Shown: positions 36,176-44,664, numbered from the stretch's first letter. The stretch: 64,000 nt of DNA from Pseudomonas sp. LB-090624 (GCF_003205205.1 NZ_QJRL01000002.1:248001-312000), one strand, 5' to 3'. Numbers and translations are program-made. The notes: generated by a model from the sequence alone, not told the origin.

Positions 36176-36772
36176 ATGCGACCTGTAGGCGCGAAACGAG
36201 AAGTCACCGAATTGGCCATTCACACCGCTGGCGTGGACTTGATTGCCAAGTACGGCTACGAGGCGATGACCCTGAGAACCCTTGCGGAGCAGGTCGGCAT
36301 CAAAGCTGCCTCCCTCTACAACTACTTCAGCAACAAGCAAGAGTTCCTAGCCACAGTCCTCAAGGCCGTGATGCGCGATCTGCTGATGGAATTCACCGAA
36401 AAGGTGGACCTTCAGCCATCCACATATCAGCGTTTTGAGGCCATGGTAGGCGTGCATCTGCATTTCCATACTGAGCGCCGCAAGGAGGTCTTCATAGGCA
36501 ATATGGAGCTTCGCAGCCTGGATGAGGACAATTACCGCATGGTTACCCGCTTGCGCTCAGAGTACGAGCGTCGGGTTCGTCAAATCATCGAGGATGGCGT
36601 GCAGGAAGGAATCTTCAATGTCTCTGACTGCAACCTCACAACCAAAGCACTGATCTCCATGCTGACCGGTATCTGCACCTGGTATCAGCCGGGGGGGAAG
36701 CTCGGACTGGAGGAGCTGGAGCGGCAACACATCGAACTGTCGCTCAGAATGGTAGGATTTAAATCCAGCTGA
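36176..36772 (+). CDS. TetR-family regulator (KstR2-like C-terminal domain)
   Basis: A 198-residue repressor. The helix-turn-helix is at about residues 28-50 (MTLRTLAEQVGIKAASLYNY). The C-terminal part ending in TWYQPGGKLGLEELERQHIE is characteristic of the group that includes KstR2, whose members sense acyl-CoA thioesters of the pathway they control. Its gene lies beside the acyl-CoA ligase/SDR promoter. The ACTAAC-N4-GTTAGT dyads at 35191, 35326, 39588 and 39723 are its likely operators, with a CoA ester as inducer. Confidence 0.9.
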   Translation: MRPVGAKREVTELAIHTAGVDLIAKYGYEAMTLRTLAEQVGIKAASLYNYFSNKQEFLATVLKAVMRDLLMEFTEKVDLQPSTYQRFEAMVGVHLHFHTERRKEVFIGNMELRSLDEDNYRMVTRLRSEYERRVRQIIEDGVQEGIFNVSDCNLTTKALISMLTGICTWYQPGGKLGLEELERQHIELSLRMVGFKSS

Positions 36773-36775
36773 ACC

Positions 36776-36803
36776 AAAAACCCCACCTTGAAGGTGGGGT
36801 TTT
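36776..36803. terminator. Bidirectional terminator between TetR and lyase genes
   Basis: CCCCACCTT and AAGGTGGGG arms (36781-36799) flanked by A5 and T4 tracts, between two convergent genes. Confidence 0.9.
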
Positions 36804-36818
36804 CACTGCCAGCTTGCG

Positions 36819-37766
36819 TCAAGCCTTTTTGTAACGCTCCAAGCTACCACCATGCATGACCTTGCCGGGTAGCTGTCGACCGAAGATATCCTCTGCAAGT
36901 TTTGCGACTTCGATCAAGGCGTCGAGATTGACGCCAGTTTCAATACCCATCTCCTCACACATGAATACGAGGTCTTCGGTGCAGATGTTCCCTGCAGCAC
37001 CGCGATGGCCTGCGAATGGGCAGCCACCCAGCCCCGCACAGGAACTGTCGTATTTCGCAACGCCCAGCTTCAGCGCGGCGTACACATTCGCCAAACCTGT
37101 CCCCCGAGTGTCGTGAAGGTGGAGACCTAACGCCAGGTCGGGCCACTTCTCGCGAATGGCGCCAATCGTCCTTTCCATCATCAATGGATTTGCCCAGCCA
37201 ACGGTGTCAGCAAGGTACACACCCTTGAGCTGTACATCGGCTTCGGTCGCCAGATCCAGCACCTCTCCCACCATTCGGACAACCTGGGGGATGGGCATAT
37301 AGCCTTCGTAGTTGCACCCGAAAGCAGTCATGACGTAGCCCCACTCAACCGGAACACCATGCTCTGCGTACGACTTCAGCCAAGCGCGCTGCTCATCGAG
37401 CGTCTGCTCGATGTTCTTGTTGGTGTTGTTGACTGAAAACGCTTCGGACGCAGTTACCCGGATCGCGCCGATGATATCGAGCTGAGATTTGTAAGCACGC
37501 TCTAGCCCTTGCTGGTTCAGCCAGAGACCGGTGTAGCGCACGCCAGGCTTCTTGTTGATGGCAGCCGCCAGCTCATCAGCGTCCGCCATCCCTGGAACGC
37601 GCTTCGGATTGACGAAAGAAACGCAGTCAATCTGCTTCAGGCCCGTCTCAGCGAGCGCTTCAATCAGCTCAGTCTTCCGATGCAGTGGGATAGGATTGGC
37701 TTCGATCTGGAACCCTTCACGGGGCCCCTCTTCGTTGATCAAGATTTTCTTTGGCAGGTCGCTCAT
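36819..37766 (-). CDS. HMG-CoA lyase-like enzyme (DRE-TIM metallolyase)
   Basis: A 315-residue TIM-barrel lyase related to 3-hydroxy-3-methylglutaryl-CoA lyase, which cleaves a 3-hydroxy-3-alkyl-glutaryl-CoA to a ketoacid (acetoacetate) and an acyl-CoA. Seen: Arg16 in GPREGFQ, SFVNPKRVPGMAD, the metal histidines in LHLHDTRGTGLAN, and the catalytic Cys in AGLGGCPFAGH...GNICTED. The metal-site Asp of HMG-CoA lyase is Glu17 here, and the second-shell Glu is Asp47. The Cys loop has two extra residues. These changes suggest a different acyl substrate. Start ATG 37766 has GGAG seven bases upstream. Confidence 0.85.
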   Translation of the reverse strand: MSDLPKKILINEEGPREGFQIEANPIPLHRKTELIEALAETGLKQIDCVSFVNPKRVPGMADADELAAAINKKPGVRYTGLWLNQQGLERAYKSQLDIIGAIRVTASEAFSVNNTNKNIEQTLDEQRAWLKSYAEHGVPVEWGYVMTAFGCNYEGYMPIPQVVRMVGEVLDLATEADVQLKGVYLADTVGWANPLMMERTIGAIREKWPDLALGLHLHDTRGTGLANVYAALKLGVAKYDSSCAGLGGCPFAGHRGAAGNICTEDLVFMCEEMGIETGVNLDALIEVAKLAEDIFGRQLPGKVMHGGSLERYKKA

Positions 37767-37770
37767 TTGT

Positions 37771-38172
37771 TTACTCCAGATTCTGACCAGCGTGTACGCC
37801 TTCCAGGAACTTGTTCGGGCGAAGGAAGAAGGAAAGCACCAGCGCCCCATTGGGCGATCGCGCCAGATGCTGATTACCGCGAGGACGCCAAACGAAGTCG
37901 CCTGCGACCACCTCACCCTCGTCATCTACGATGCTGCCTTCCAGCACGTAGGTCTGCTCCACCTCGACATGCTCATGCAAAGGAAGCCTGGTGCCAGGCG
38001 CCCAACGGAATAATGCAGTGAGCAGGCCGCTTTCCTTATCCTGCAATAGAATTTTCATGTCGATGCCAGGTGTTGGCGTAGGCTTCCAAGGGAGTGATTC
38101 AACGTTGATATAGCGCGACGCCAGTTCAGCGAGACCTTCAATGCCCGGCACGTTGGGTGTGGTAACAGCCAT
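37771..38172 (-). CDS. ChrR-type cupin protein
   Basis: A 133-residue single cupin. Metal-binding motif 1 is LPLHEHVEVEQTYVLEGSI, giving two His and one Glu, and motif 2 supplies the last His in DFVWRPRGNQHLA. Relatives are dihydroxyacetophenone dioxygenase-like and ChrR-like cupins. It lies between the biotin carboxylase (12 bases) and the lyase (4 bases) in one operon, so it should act in the same pathway, perhaps as a dioxygenase, isomerase or decarboxylase. GAGGAG precedes the start. Confidence 0.8.
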   Translation of the reverse strand: MAVTTPNVPGIEGLAELASRYINVESLPWKPTPTPGIDMKILLQDKESGLLTALFRWAPGTRLPLHEHVEVEQTYVLEGSIVDDEGEVVAGDFVWRPRGNQHLARSPNGALVLSFFLRPNKFLEGVHAGQNLE

Positions 38173-38184
38173 GACGATCTCCTC

Positions 38185-39573
38185 TTAAGCTTGTTGTTCT
38201 GCGGCGACAGCGAACAGGCTTTCGCTGTGCTCATCAATGAAGCGAGTGTGAACCTTTGCTTCGAGATACGCAGGTTCAGCCAACACGCGGAGCAGGAACT
38301 GACGATTGGTTTTCAGGCCGGAAATCTTGAGCTCGGAAAGTGCTTTTTTGAGGCGAGAAACTGCCTCTGCACGGTCTTTCCCATGAGCAATTATTTTCAT
38401 GATCATCGGGTCGTAGAAAGGCGTGATTCGATCACCGGCTACGAACCCGCCATCAATCCGAACGCCCTCGACCTGAGGCATCTCGAGCGCTTCGATCAGG
38501 CCTGGAGCAGGCATGAATTTCTTCTCAGGAGACTCCGCGTAGAGACGGGCCTCAATGGCGTGCCCATTGCGCTGGATCGATTGCTGCGTCAACTCAGCCT
38601 CCACGCCCTCCCCCAGCGCATGACGAATTTGAGCTTCAACCAGGTCTACCCCAGTCACAGCCTCCGTGACAGGGTGCTCTACTTGAATACGCGTATTCAT
38701 CTCAAGGAAGAAATACGATTTCGATTTGTCGTCGTAGAGAAACTCTACGGTACCGGCACCATCGTATCGGCAGAGTTTGGCGAGGTTTACGGCAGCTTCC
38801 GCCATGTGCGCCAGGACATCCGACGGCACGTTCGGCGCGGGAGACTCTTCAAGCACCTTTTGGTAGCGGCGCTGGATCGAACAATCGCGCTCAAAGAGGT
38901 GCACAGCCTCACCATTGCCAAAGCCAAACACCTGCACTTCGATGTGGCGAGCACTTTCAATCAGCTTTTCCAGGAAGACAGTCCCATCGCCGAAAGCACG
39001 CTCGGCCATTCGCTGTGTTGCAGCGACCGCCTCAACCAGGTCAGCAGGCGAATGAACAGGCTTGAGCCCGATACCGCCACCACCCGCTGAAGCTTTGACC
39101 AAGAGTGGGTAACCCACCACTCTGGCGGCATTGATCAGCGCCTCAGGATCTTCGGCAGTCACGTTTTCCGCGGCGGGTTGCACAGGAACACCCGCTTTGA
39201 TGGCCAGGTGACGGGAGCGCTGCTTGTCCCCCATTGCCTTGATCACCTCAGCGGTGGGGCCAATGAAGGTAATGCCGGCAGCAGCGCAAGCGTCGGAGAA
39301 GTCGGTGTTTTCAGACAAGAAGCCATAGCCGGGGTGTACCAGTGTTACACCGTTCTCTTTGGCAACTCGCAACACCTTCTCCGCATCTAGATAGCTTTCC
39401 GCCGCTTTGGACGGGCCAATCAGAAACGCCTCATCAGCAGCCTTCACGTGCTGAGATTCGGCATCTGCTTCGGAATACACCGCAACGGTAGGAATTCCGA
39501 GAGCCTTGGCGGAGCGAATCACCCGGCATGCGATCTCGCCGCGATTCGCGATCAGTAGTTTTTGTTCTGTCAC
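38185..39573 (-). CDS. Biotin carboxylase subunit of an acyl-CoA carboxylase
   Basis: A 462-residue ATP-grasp biotin carboxylase that carboxylates biotin with bicarbonate and ATP. Motifs: KLLIANRGEIACRVIR, the glycine-rich loop KASAGGGGIGLKPV, RDCSIQRRYQKVLEESPAP, and FLEMNTRIQVEHPVTE. It ends at residue 462 with no attached biotin-carrier domain, unlike LiuD and AtuF. The carrier is a separate 70-residue protein at 42093. GTG 39573 has AGGAG at good spacing; the ATG at 39579 directly abuts that site. First gene of the operon BC, cupin, lyase. Confidence 0.93.
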   Translation of the reverse strand: MTEQKLLIANRGEIACRVIRSAKALGIPTVAVYSEADAESQHVKAADEAFLIGPSKAAESYLDAEKVLRVAKENGVTLVHPGYGFLSENTDFSDACAAAGITFIGPTAEVIKAMGDKQRSRHLAIKAGVPVQPAAENVTAEDPEALINAARVVGYPLLVKASAGGGGIGLKPVHSPADLVEAVAATQRMAERAFGDGTVFLEKLIESARHIEVQVFGFGNGEAVHLFERDCSIQRRYQKVLEESPAPNVPSDVLAHMAEAAVNLAKLCRYDGAGTVEFLYDDKSKSYFFLEMNTRIQVEHPVTEAVTGVDLVEAQIRHALGEGVEAELTQQSIQRNGHAIEARLYAESPEKKFMPAPGLIEALEMPQVEGVRIDGGFVAGDRITPFYDPMIMKIIAHGKDRAEAVSRLKKALSELKISGLKTNRQFLLRVLAEPAYLEAKVHTRFIDEHSESLFAVAAEQQA

Positions 39574-39587
39574 GATCATCTCCTAAA

Positions 39588-39603
39588 ACTAACAGTTGTA
39601 AGT
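39588..39603. promoter_or_regulatory. ACTAAC-N4-GTTAGT-type operator, biotin carboxylase side
   Basis: ACTAACAGTTGTAAGT, one base off the dyad consensus, 15-30 bases upstream of the biotin carboxylase start and therefore likely over its transcription start. Confidence 0.6.
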
Positions 39604-39722
39604 CACTAGCATCGATACGTCCGTCTCTGCTTGCGTCCCGCTATCTCTGGGCAACGCGACCATAAGCTGAAAAACGACGACCAGGCTTGTGCTGGAAACA
39701 AAGCCTAGCTATATTCTCGAAA

Positions 39723-39738
39723 ACTAACAACGGTTAGT
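39723..39738. promoter_or_regulatory. ACTAAC-N4-GTTAGT operator, hydratase/carboxyltransferase side
   Basis: ACTAACAACGGTTAGT, perfect arms, 21-36 bases before the start of the plus-strand hydratase-carboxyltransferase operon. Confidence 0.7.
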
Positions 39739-39758
39739 AAAACAAAAAGGAGAATCCC

Positions 39759-40535
39759 TTGAGCACAACGCAGCTCCTGGTCGAGCGCCAAGGCCCCCGC
39801 GCCACCATCATCCTGAGCAATCCTGCCAAGCGAAATGCGATCGCCACCGCAACTGCCAGGAACCTGGTCGACACGTTGATACAGCTGGATGGTGAGCAGG
39901 ACATCCGAGTCATTGTCATCACGGGTGAAGGCGAGTGCTTCTCCTCTGGCGGTGACCTCGACGAATTCCTTTCGACTGTCGATGCAGGTGGTACCCAGCT
40001 GTGGGAAACCGGCGAACCTTGGCAGCGCCTTTTCAGCGTAATTCCGACCCTGAGTAAGCCGGTGATTGCCCGCGTCGTTGGCCCAGCCATGGCTGGAGCG
40101 TGCGGCCTGGTCGCTGCGTGCGACTTTGCGTATTGCACCGAAGGCGCCAAGTTCGGCTCTCCGGAAGTGAAGATTGGCCTCTTCCCGCTTTTCATCCTTC
40201 CGGCGCTTCTAGGTCGGCTGGGAGAGCGCCACGCCCTGGATCTGGCCCTCACCGGCCGCACCATCGATGCCCAGGAGGCCTACCGCATGGGCCTCGTCAA
40301 TCACGTTGCGACGGCTGATGAAATCGACACGCTGGTAGACCAGCTGGTGAAAACCTTCACACATCTGGAGCCCGCCACTGTCCGTCGGGGCAAGCACGCG
40401 TTCAACAAAATCTCGTCCGTCGGCCTGATTGAAGGCTTGGAACTGGCCCGCGGCCTGCGTCCTGCCTTCATGTGCTCCGAAGAGCTTCGTCGCGGTATCG
40501 AGAAATTTTTTGCCAAGAAAGAGGTGAAGGCATGA
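39759..40535 (+). CDS. Enoyl-CoA hydratase/isomerase (crotonase family), copy 2
   Basis: A 258-residue crotonase translated from TTG, supported by AGGAG six bases upstream. The CoA-binding loop is CFSSGGDLDEF. The second catalytic Glu is present in GSPEVKIGLFP, but the first is replaced: AGACGLVAACD reads Gly where hydratases have Glu. Such single-Glu crotonases often act as isomerases or on unusual substrates. It lies immediately upstream of the carboxyltransferase (ATGA overlap), so it probably hydrates the carboxylated enoyl-CoA, the methylglutaconyl-CoA hydratase role. Confidence 0.9.
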   Translation: MSTTQLLVERQGPRATIILSNPAKRNAIATATARNLVDTLIQLDGEQDIRVIVITGEGECFSSGGDLDEFLSTVDAGGTQLWETGEPWQRLFSVIPTLSKPVIARVVGPAMAGACGLVAACDFAYCTEGAKFGSPEVKIGLFPLFILPALLGRLGERHALDLALTGRTIDAQEAYRMGLVNHVATADEIDTLVDQLVKTFTHLEPATVRRGKHAFNKISSVGLIEGLELARGLRPAFMCSEELRRGIEKFFAKKEVKA

Positions 40536-42064
40536 GCGGCTACGAAAACGTAAAAGAACTGCAACGTCGCGTCGAAATTGCACGCGCCGGCGGTTCAGAC
40601 AAAGCAAAAGAAAAACACCAGGCTCAAGGTAAGATCCTGGTCCGCGACCGTCTCAACATGCTCTTCGACAACGGTGAGTACCTTGAGGACGGTTTGCTTG
40701 TCGGCGCATCTCGCGGAATGCCTGGCGACGCCGTGGTAACTGCAATTGGCAAGATCAACGGCCAAGAAGTCGCTGTCATTGCAAACGACATGACTGTCAA
40801 AGCGGGCACTTGGGGCTACCACACCTTCCGTAAAATCGTTCGCATGCAAGAAATTGCTGTGGATGCCAAGATGCCAATCATCTACCTCGTGGACAGTGCT
40901 GGCGCTCGTATCGACAGTCAGTTCGATTGCTACCTCGGACGGATCGCATGGGGCAACATTTTCTACACGCAAGTGCAAATCTCGGGGGTAGTACCCCAGG
41001 TCTGCGTCATGTTCGGCCCCTCTCCCGCGGGTTCTGCCTATGTACCAGCGTTGTGCGACCTGGTCATCATGGTCGACAAACAGGCAACTGCTTACCTGGG
41101 TTCTCCGCGGCTGGCTGAAGCGGCAATCGGCGAGAAGGTAACCGAAGAGCAAATGGGCGGTGCTCGTATGCACTGCGCCATGAGCGGGCTCGGCGACTAC
41201 CTGGCGCAAAATGAAGAAGAAGCACTCAAGGCAGCTGCTGACTACCTTCGCTTCTTCCCAAGCCACAACAGCCAGCTTCCTCCTCTGCGTGAGCCGAAAC
41301 AGCCCGCGTCCAAACGTTCGATCACCGAAATCGTCCCCGCAGACCAGAACCGTCCGTTTGAGGTGAGGGAGCTCGTTGAATCGCTTGTGGACGAAGACTC
41401 GATCTTTGAAGTGAAGGCGCTCTTTGCCAAAGAGATCTACACCGCGTTCGCTTACCTGGGCGGCCGCCCTGTCGGGATTATCGCGAACAACTCGAAGAAC
41501 AAAGGCGGTGTTCTGTTCAACGACAGCGCAGACAAAGCTACCCGTTTCATCTGGGCGTGCAACGCCTTCAACATTCCACTGCTTTTCCTGCAGGACATCA
41601 GTGGCTACATGATCGGTAGCGCCGTAGAAAAAGCGGGGATCATCCGTCACGGCGCCAAGCTGCTGCATGCCGTGTGTGAGGCGAAGGTGCCGCGCATCTC
41701 CGTCATGGTTCGCAAAGGTTACGGCGGTGGCTACCTGGGTATGTCGGGTGGTCCGACCATGCCTGACGCACAGCTCGCCTTGCCGGGTGCAATGCCGGCT
41801 CTGATGGGCCCAGAGGCTGCCATCAACGCCATCCACTACAACGAGATCCAGGCCCTGGAAGGTGAAGCGCGAGCTGCGTTCATCGATGAGAAGCAGAAGG
41901 CCTACGCCAAGGACATCAACGCGTTCGATCCTGCGGATCAATTCTCCTTCGAAGCGGTTATCGATCCAGACGATCTGCGTGACGAGCTGATCAAGCGCTT
42001 TGCCTTGTACAGCCGCCGTGAAATTCCTCGCATCGATCGCCGCAACGGCATCTACCCGGTTTAA
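40532..42064 (+). CDS. Acyl-CoA carboxylase carboxyltransferase (beta) subunit
   Basis: A 510-residue double-crotonase carboxyltransferase moving the carboxyl group from biotin to an acyl-CoA. Visible are MFGPSPAGSAYVPALCDLVIMV in the N half, and LQDISGYMIGSAVEKAGIIRHGAKLL and RKGYGGGYLGMSGGPTMPDAQLALPGA in the C half. It is in the family of PccB, LiuB and AtuC, but the residues around the acyl pocket do not obviously match any of them by eye. The start overlaps the hydratase stop by four bases. The partner subunits are at 38185 and 42093. Confidence 0.93.
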   Translation: MSGYENVKELQRRVEIARAGGSDKAKEKHQAQGKILVRDRLNMLFDNGEYLEDGLLVGASRGMPGDAVVTAIGKINGQEVAVIANDMTVKAGTWGYHTFRKIVRMQEIAVDAKMPIIYLVDSAGARIDSQFDCYLGRIAWGNIFYTQVQISGVVPQVCVMFGPSPAGSAYVPALCDLVIMVDKQATAYLGSPRLAEAAIGEKVTEEQMGGARMHCAMSGLGDYLAQNEEEALKAAADYLRFFPSHNSQLPPLREPKQPASKRSITEIVPADQNRPFEVRELVESLVDEDSIFEVKALFAKEIYTAFAYLGGRPVGIIANNSKNKGGVLFNDSADKATRFIWACNAFNIPLLFLQDISGYMIGSAVEKAGIIRHGAKLLHAVCEAKVPRISVMVRKGYGGGYLGMSGGPTMPDAQLALPGAMPALMGPEAAINAIHYNEIQALEGEARAAFIDEKQKAYAKDINAFDPADQFSFEAVIDPDDLRDELIKRFALYSRREIPRIDRRNGIYPV

Positions 42065-42092
42065 CCCCAGACAATTAGAAAGGATTTAGCTG

Positions 42093-42305
42093 ATGAGCGA
42101 AATCAAAGCACCCATGGCCGGCAACATTTGGAAGATCAACGTTCAGGTTGGGCAGGAGATCAACTTCGGCGATGAAGTCATCATCATGGAATCGATGAAG
42201 ATGGAGATACCGGTAGAGGCCGATGACTCGGGCGTCGTCAAAGAAATCAAGGTCGTAGAAAACGACACCGTCGACGACGGGCACGTTCTCATTGTCCTGG
42301 GTTAA
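42093..42305 (+). CDS. Stand-alone biotin carboxyl carrier protein
   Basis: A 70-residue biotinyl domain with nothing else attached. The biotin-accepting lysine is Lys36 in VIIMESMKMEIPV, preceded by APMAGNIWKINVQVGQ and followed by NDTVDDGHVLIVLG. It shuttles carboxybiotin between the carboxylase (38185-39573) and the carboxyltransferase just upstream. Pseudomonas acyl-CoA carboxylases for leucine and terpenes carry this domain fused to the biotin carboxylase, so the free carrier is distinctive. AAAGGA precedes the start. Confidence 0.93.
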   Translation: MSEIKAPMAGNIWKINVQVGQEINFGDEVIIMESMKMEIPVEADDSGVVKEIKVVENDTVDDGHVLIVLG

Positions 42306-42323
42306 TCCTGAGAGATTTTGTCC

Positions 42324-43169
42324 ATGAAAATTGCATCCTTCATCTATGACGGGCGCAGTTCGTACGGTGTCGTTGATGGCGACACCGTTTCGGACGCCGG
42401 CGCAGTGCTCGGTCAATGTTATTCCGATTTGCGCTCCGTTCTAGCGTCCAGCAACGGCCTGGATGAACTCGCTGCGCTGCGCGATGCGCCGACGCTGAGC
42501 GTAGACCAGGTCCAGTGGCTGCCAGTCATCCCAAACCCCGACAAGGTGCTGTGTGTTGGCCTGAACTACCTGAAGCATATAGTCGAGACTGGCCGCGAAG
42601 TACCAAAGCACCCCACCCTGTTCACTCGATTCGCGAGTGCCCAGGTTGGTCATGATCAGCCACTCATCCAACCCAAGGCCTCTGCTGCTTTCGACTTTGA
42701 GGGCGAGTTGGCGATCGTAATCGGCAAATCGGGTCGGCACATCTCGAAAGAGAATGCGCTTCAGCACGTCGCTGGTTACAGCCTCTTCAACGACGGATCC
42801 ATTCGTGATTGGCAGCGCCACACCCTGCAGTTCACAGCAGGTAAGAATTTTGTCGGGAGCGGTAGCTTTGGCCCTTGGCTCGTCACCCAGGATGAAATCA
42901 CCGATATCGACAGCCTCGTCCTGGAAACGCGCCTGAACGGCGAGGTGGTTCAGCGTGAAGGCCTTGATGATCTGCTGTTCAAGATTCCTGAGTTGATTGA
43001 ATACATCTCAACCTTCACCGAGCTTCTGCCGGGAGATGTGATCGCAACTGGAACCCCCGGTGGCGTGGGTGCATTCCGTACCCCGCCATTGTGGATGAAA
43101 CCTGGTGATGTTGTTGAAGTTGAAGTGGAGGGAATCGGAACACTCAAAAATACCGTAAATGCTGAGTAA
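42324..43169 (+). CDS. Fumarylacetoacetate hydrolase (FAH) family protein
   Basis: About 281 residues. The catalytic C-terminal FAH fold has the metal-binding acids in FDFEGELAIVIGKSGRHI, the SLFNDGSIRDWQ segment and the end TGTPGGVGAFRTPPLWMKPGDVVEVEVEGIG. Members cleave acylpyruvates, hydrate or decarboxylate oxo-acids, or decarboxylate oxaloacetate. ATG 42324 with GAGAG upstream is preferred to a TTG 6 bases earlier. It sits between the biotin carrier gene and the transporter in the same operon. Confidence 0.9.
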   Translation: MKIASFIYDGRSSYGVVDGDTVSDAGAVLGQCYSDLRSVLASSNGLDELAALRDAPTLSVDQVQWLPVIPNPDKVLCVGLNYLKHIVETGREVPKHPTLFTRFASAQVGHDQPLIQPKASAAFDFEGELAIVIGKSGRHISKENALQHVAGYSLFNDGSIRDWQRHTLQFTAGKNFVGSGSFGPWLVTQDEITDIDSLVLETRLNGEVVQREGLDDLLFKIPELIEYISTFTELLPGDVIATGTPGGVGAFRTPPLWMKPGDVVEVEVEGIGTLKNTVNAE

Positions 43170-43241
43170 TACTTGAATGGTGGAAGGCGTCCACGCGCGC
43201 CTTTCATTCGAAGTCCGCACAATAACAACACTGGACTCACC

Positions 43242-44590
43242 ATGAAATCGACGATCGACGCCTCCAGCTGGCGCCTTGCTGAAGCTACCGCAATCAATCG
43301 TGTGCTGTTTCGAAAAATAGCACTGCGGGTTATCCCTCTGATCTTTGTCGCCTACATCTTCGCCTTCCTTGATCGGGTGAACATCGGCTATGCGAAGCTT
43401 CAGATGCTCCCCGACCTAGGCTTGACCGAAAGCCAATACGGCTTCGCGGCGGGCATCTTTTTATTGGCTACGCGCTGTTCGAGATCCCAAGCAATCTACT
43501 GCTAGACAAGATAGGCGCCCGCAAAACCATGACGAGAATCATGGTGCTCTGGGGCCTTGCATCGGCCGCCACCATGCTTGTCACGACCGCACAGCAGCTC
43601 TATATCTTACGGTTGCTGCTTGGCATCTTTGAAGCTGGATTCTTCCCCGGCGTGATTCTCTATCTGAGCTACTGGTTCCCAAGCTATATGCGCGGTCGAG
43701 TCACCGGCACGCTTCTGCTTGCCACACTTGTTGCGCCCATCCTGGGTGGCCCAATCTCCGGCATCATCATGGAGTCAATGAATGGTGTTTCGGGCTTGGC
43801 GGGATGGCGGTGGCTGTTCTTGCTTGAAGCTGTACCCATCATCTTCATCGGGATCGCCTGCTTCCTGTTGCTTTGCGATAAGCCCGAACAGGCGCACTGG
43901 CTCAGCACCGATGAGAAGGCTCTGCATCAAGAGCTGATGGCTCATGACAAGGCAACGCTCGACCCGGATGCGGTCAACCCACACAGTGGCCAGGCGATAT
44001 TCAGCGCGCTCATCGACCCGAAAGTCTATGTGCTGGCATTCCTCTATTTCAGCTCCGCTCTCGGTACCTACGCGTTCAATTTCTGGCTGCCGACCACGAT
44101 CCAAAAGCTCGGTGTTTCCAGCATCACCCACATTTCGCTCTACGCAATGATCCCCTTCACCTGCGCCGCCCTTGGGATGATGTTGATCGGTCGCAGCTCT
44201 GACCTGCGACGCGAGCGACGCATGCATTACTGCATCAGTATCTTGTTCGGGGCAGCAATGCTGTCCCTCTCTACCCTCTCTACTTCCCTCCCCCTGTCCC
44301 TCGCCTTGTTGGGTGGAGCAGCGTTCGGGTTCAGTGGGGCAATCATCGTCTGCTGGGCAATTCCAGCGACATACCTTAAAGGCAAAAGTGCGCCGGCAGG
44401 GATTGCATTGGTCAGCTCGTTGGGCTCGCTCTGCGGTTTCGCTGCACCTTCGATCATTGGTCTTGCGCGCGAATTGACTGGAAAGGATCACGCGGGCATG
44501 TATGCGATCAGCCTGATCATGGTGATCGCAGCGCTCTGCATGCTCACGCTCATGCCTAAGCATGCCCTTGCGGTCGGTAAACCTGACTGA
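43242..44590 (+). pseudogene. MFS anion/organic-acid transporter (ACS family), frameshifted
   Basis: The two halves of one major facilitator protein lie in different frames. The first runs from ATG 43242 through FLDRVNIGYAKLQMLPDLGL, the ACS-family signature. The second reads GYALFEIPSNLLLDKIGARK from about 43465 on and continues through ten helices to ADGK-like ...LAVGKPD at 44590. The break is at a run of five T (43458-43462); one more T would restore GIFFIGYALFE. This means a recent inactivating deletion or a sequence error. The intact protein would import an organic acid for the surrounding pathway. Confidence 0.85.
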
Positions 44591-44664
44591 CTGATTTCCT
44601 TTCCAGCGGCCGGGAAGGCACGTGGCCCCGGCTCCTTCGCAATCAATAAGCCCAGGAGATTAGG

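Noticed and set aside
36819..37925. Longer N terminus for the lyase, extending to 37925
   Set aside because: The extra 53 residues overlap the cupin gene in another frame and look non-coding. The ATG at 37766 has a good GGAG site and matches the family start.
43455..43470. Programmed ribosomal frameshifting in the MFS transporter
   Set aside because: The T run is not a classical slippery heptamer followed by a stimulatory hairpin, and transporters of this family are not known to use frameshifting. A deletion or sequence error is simpler.
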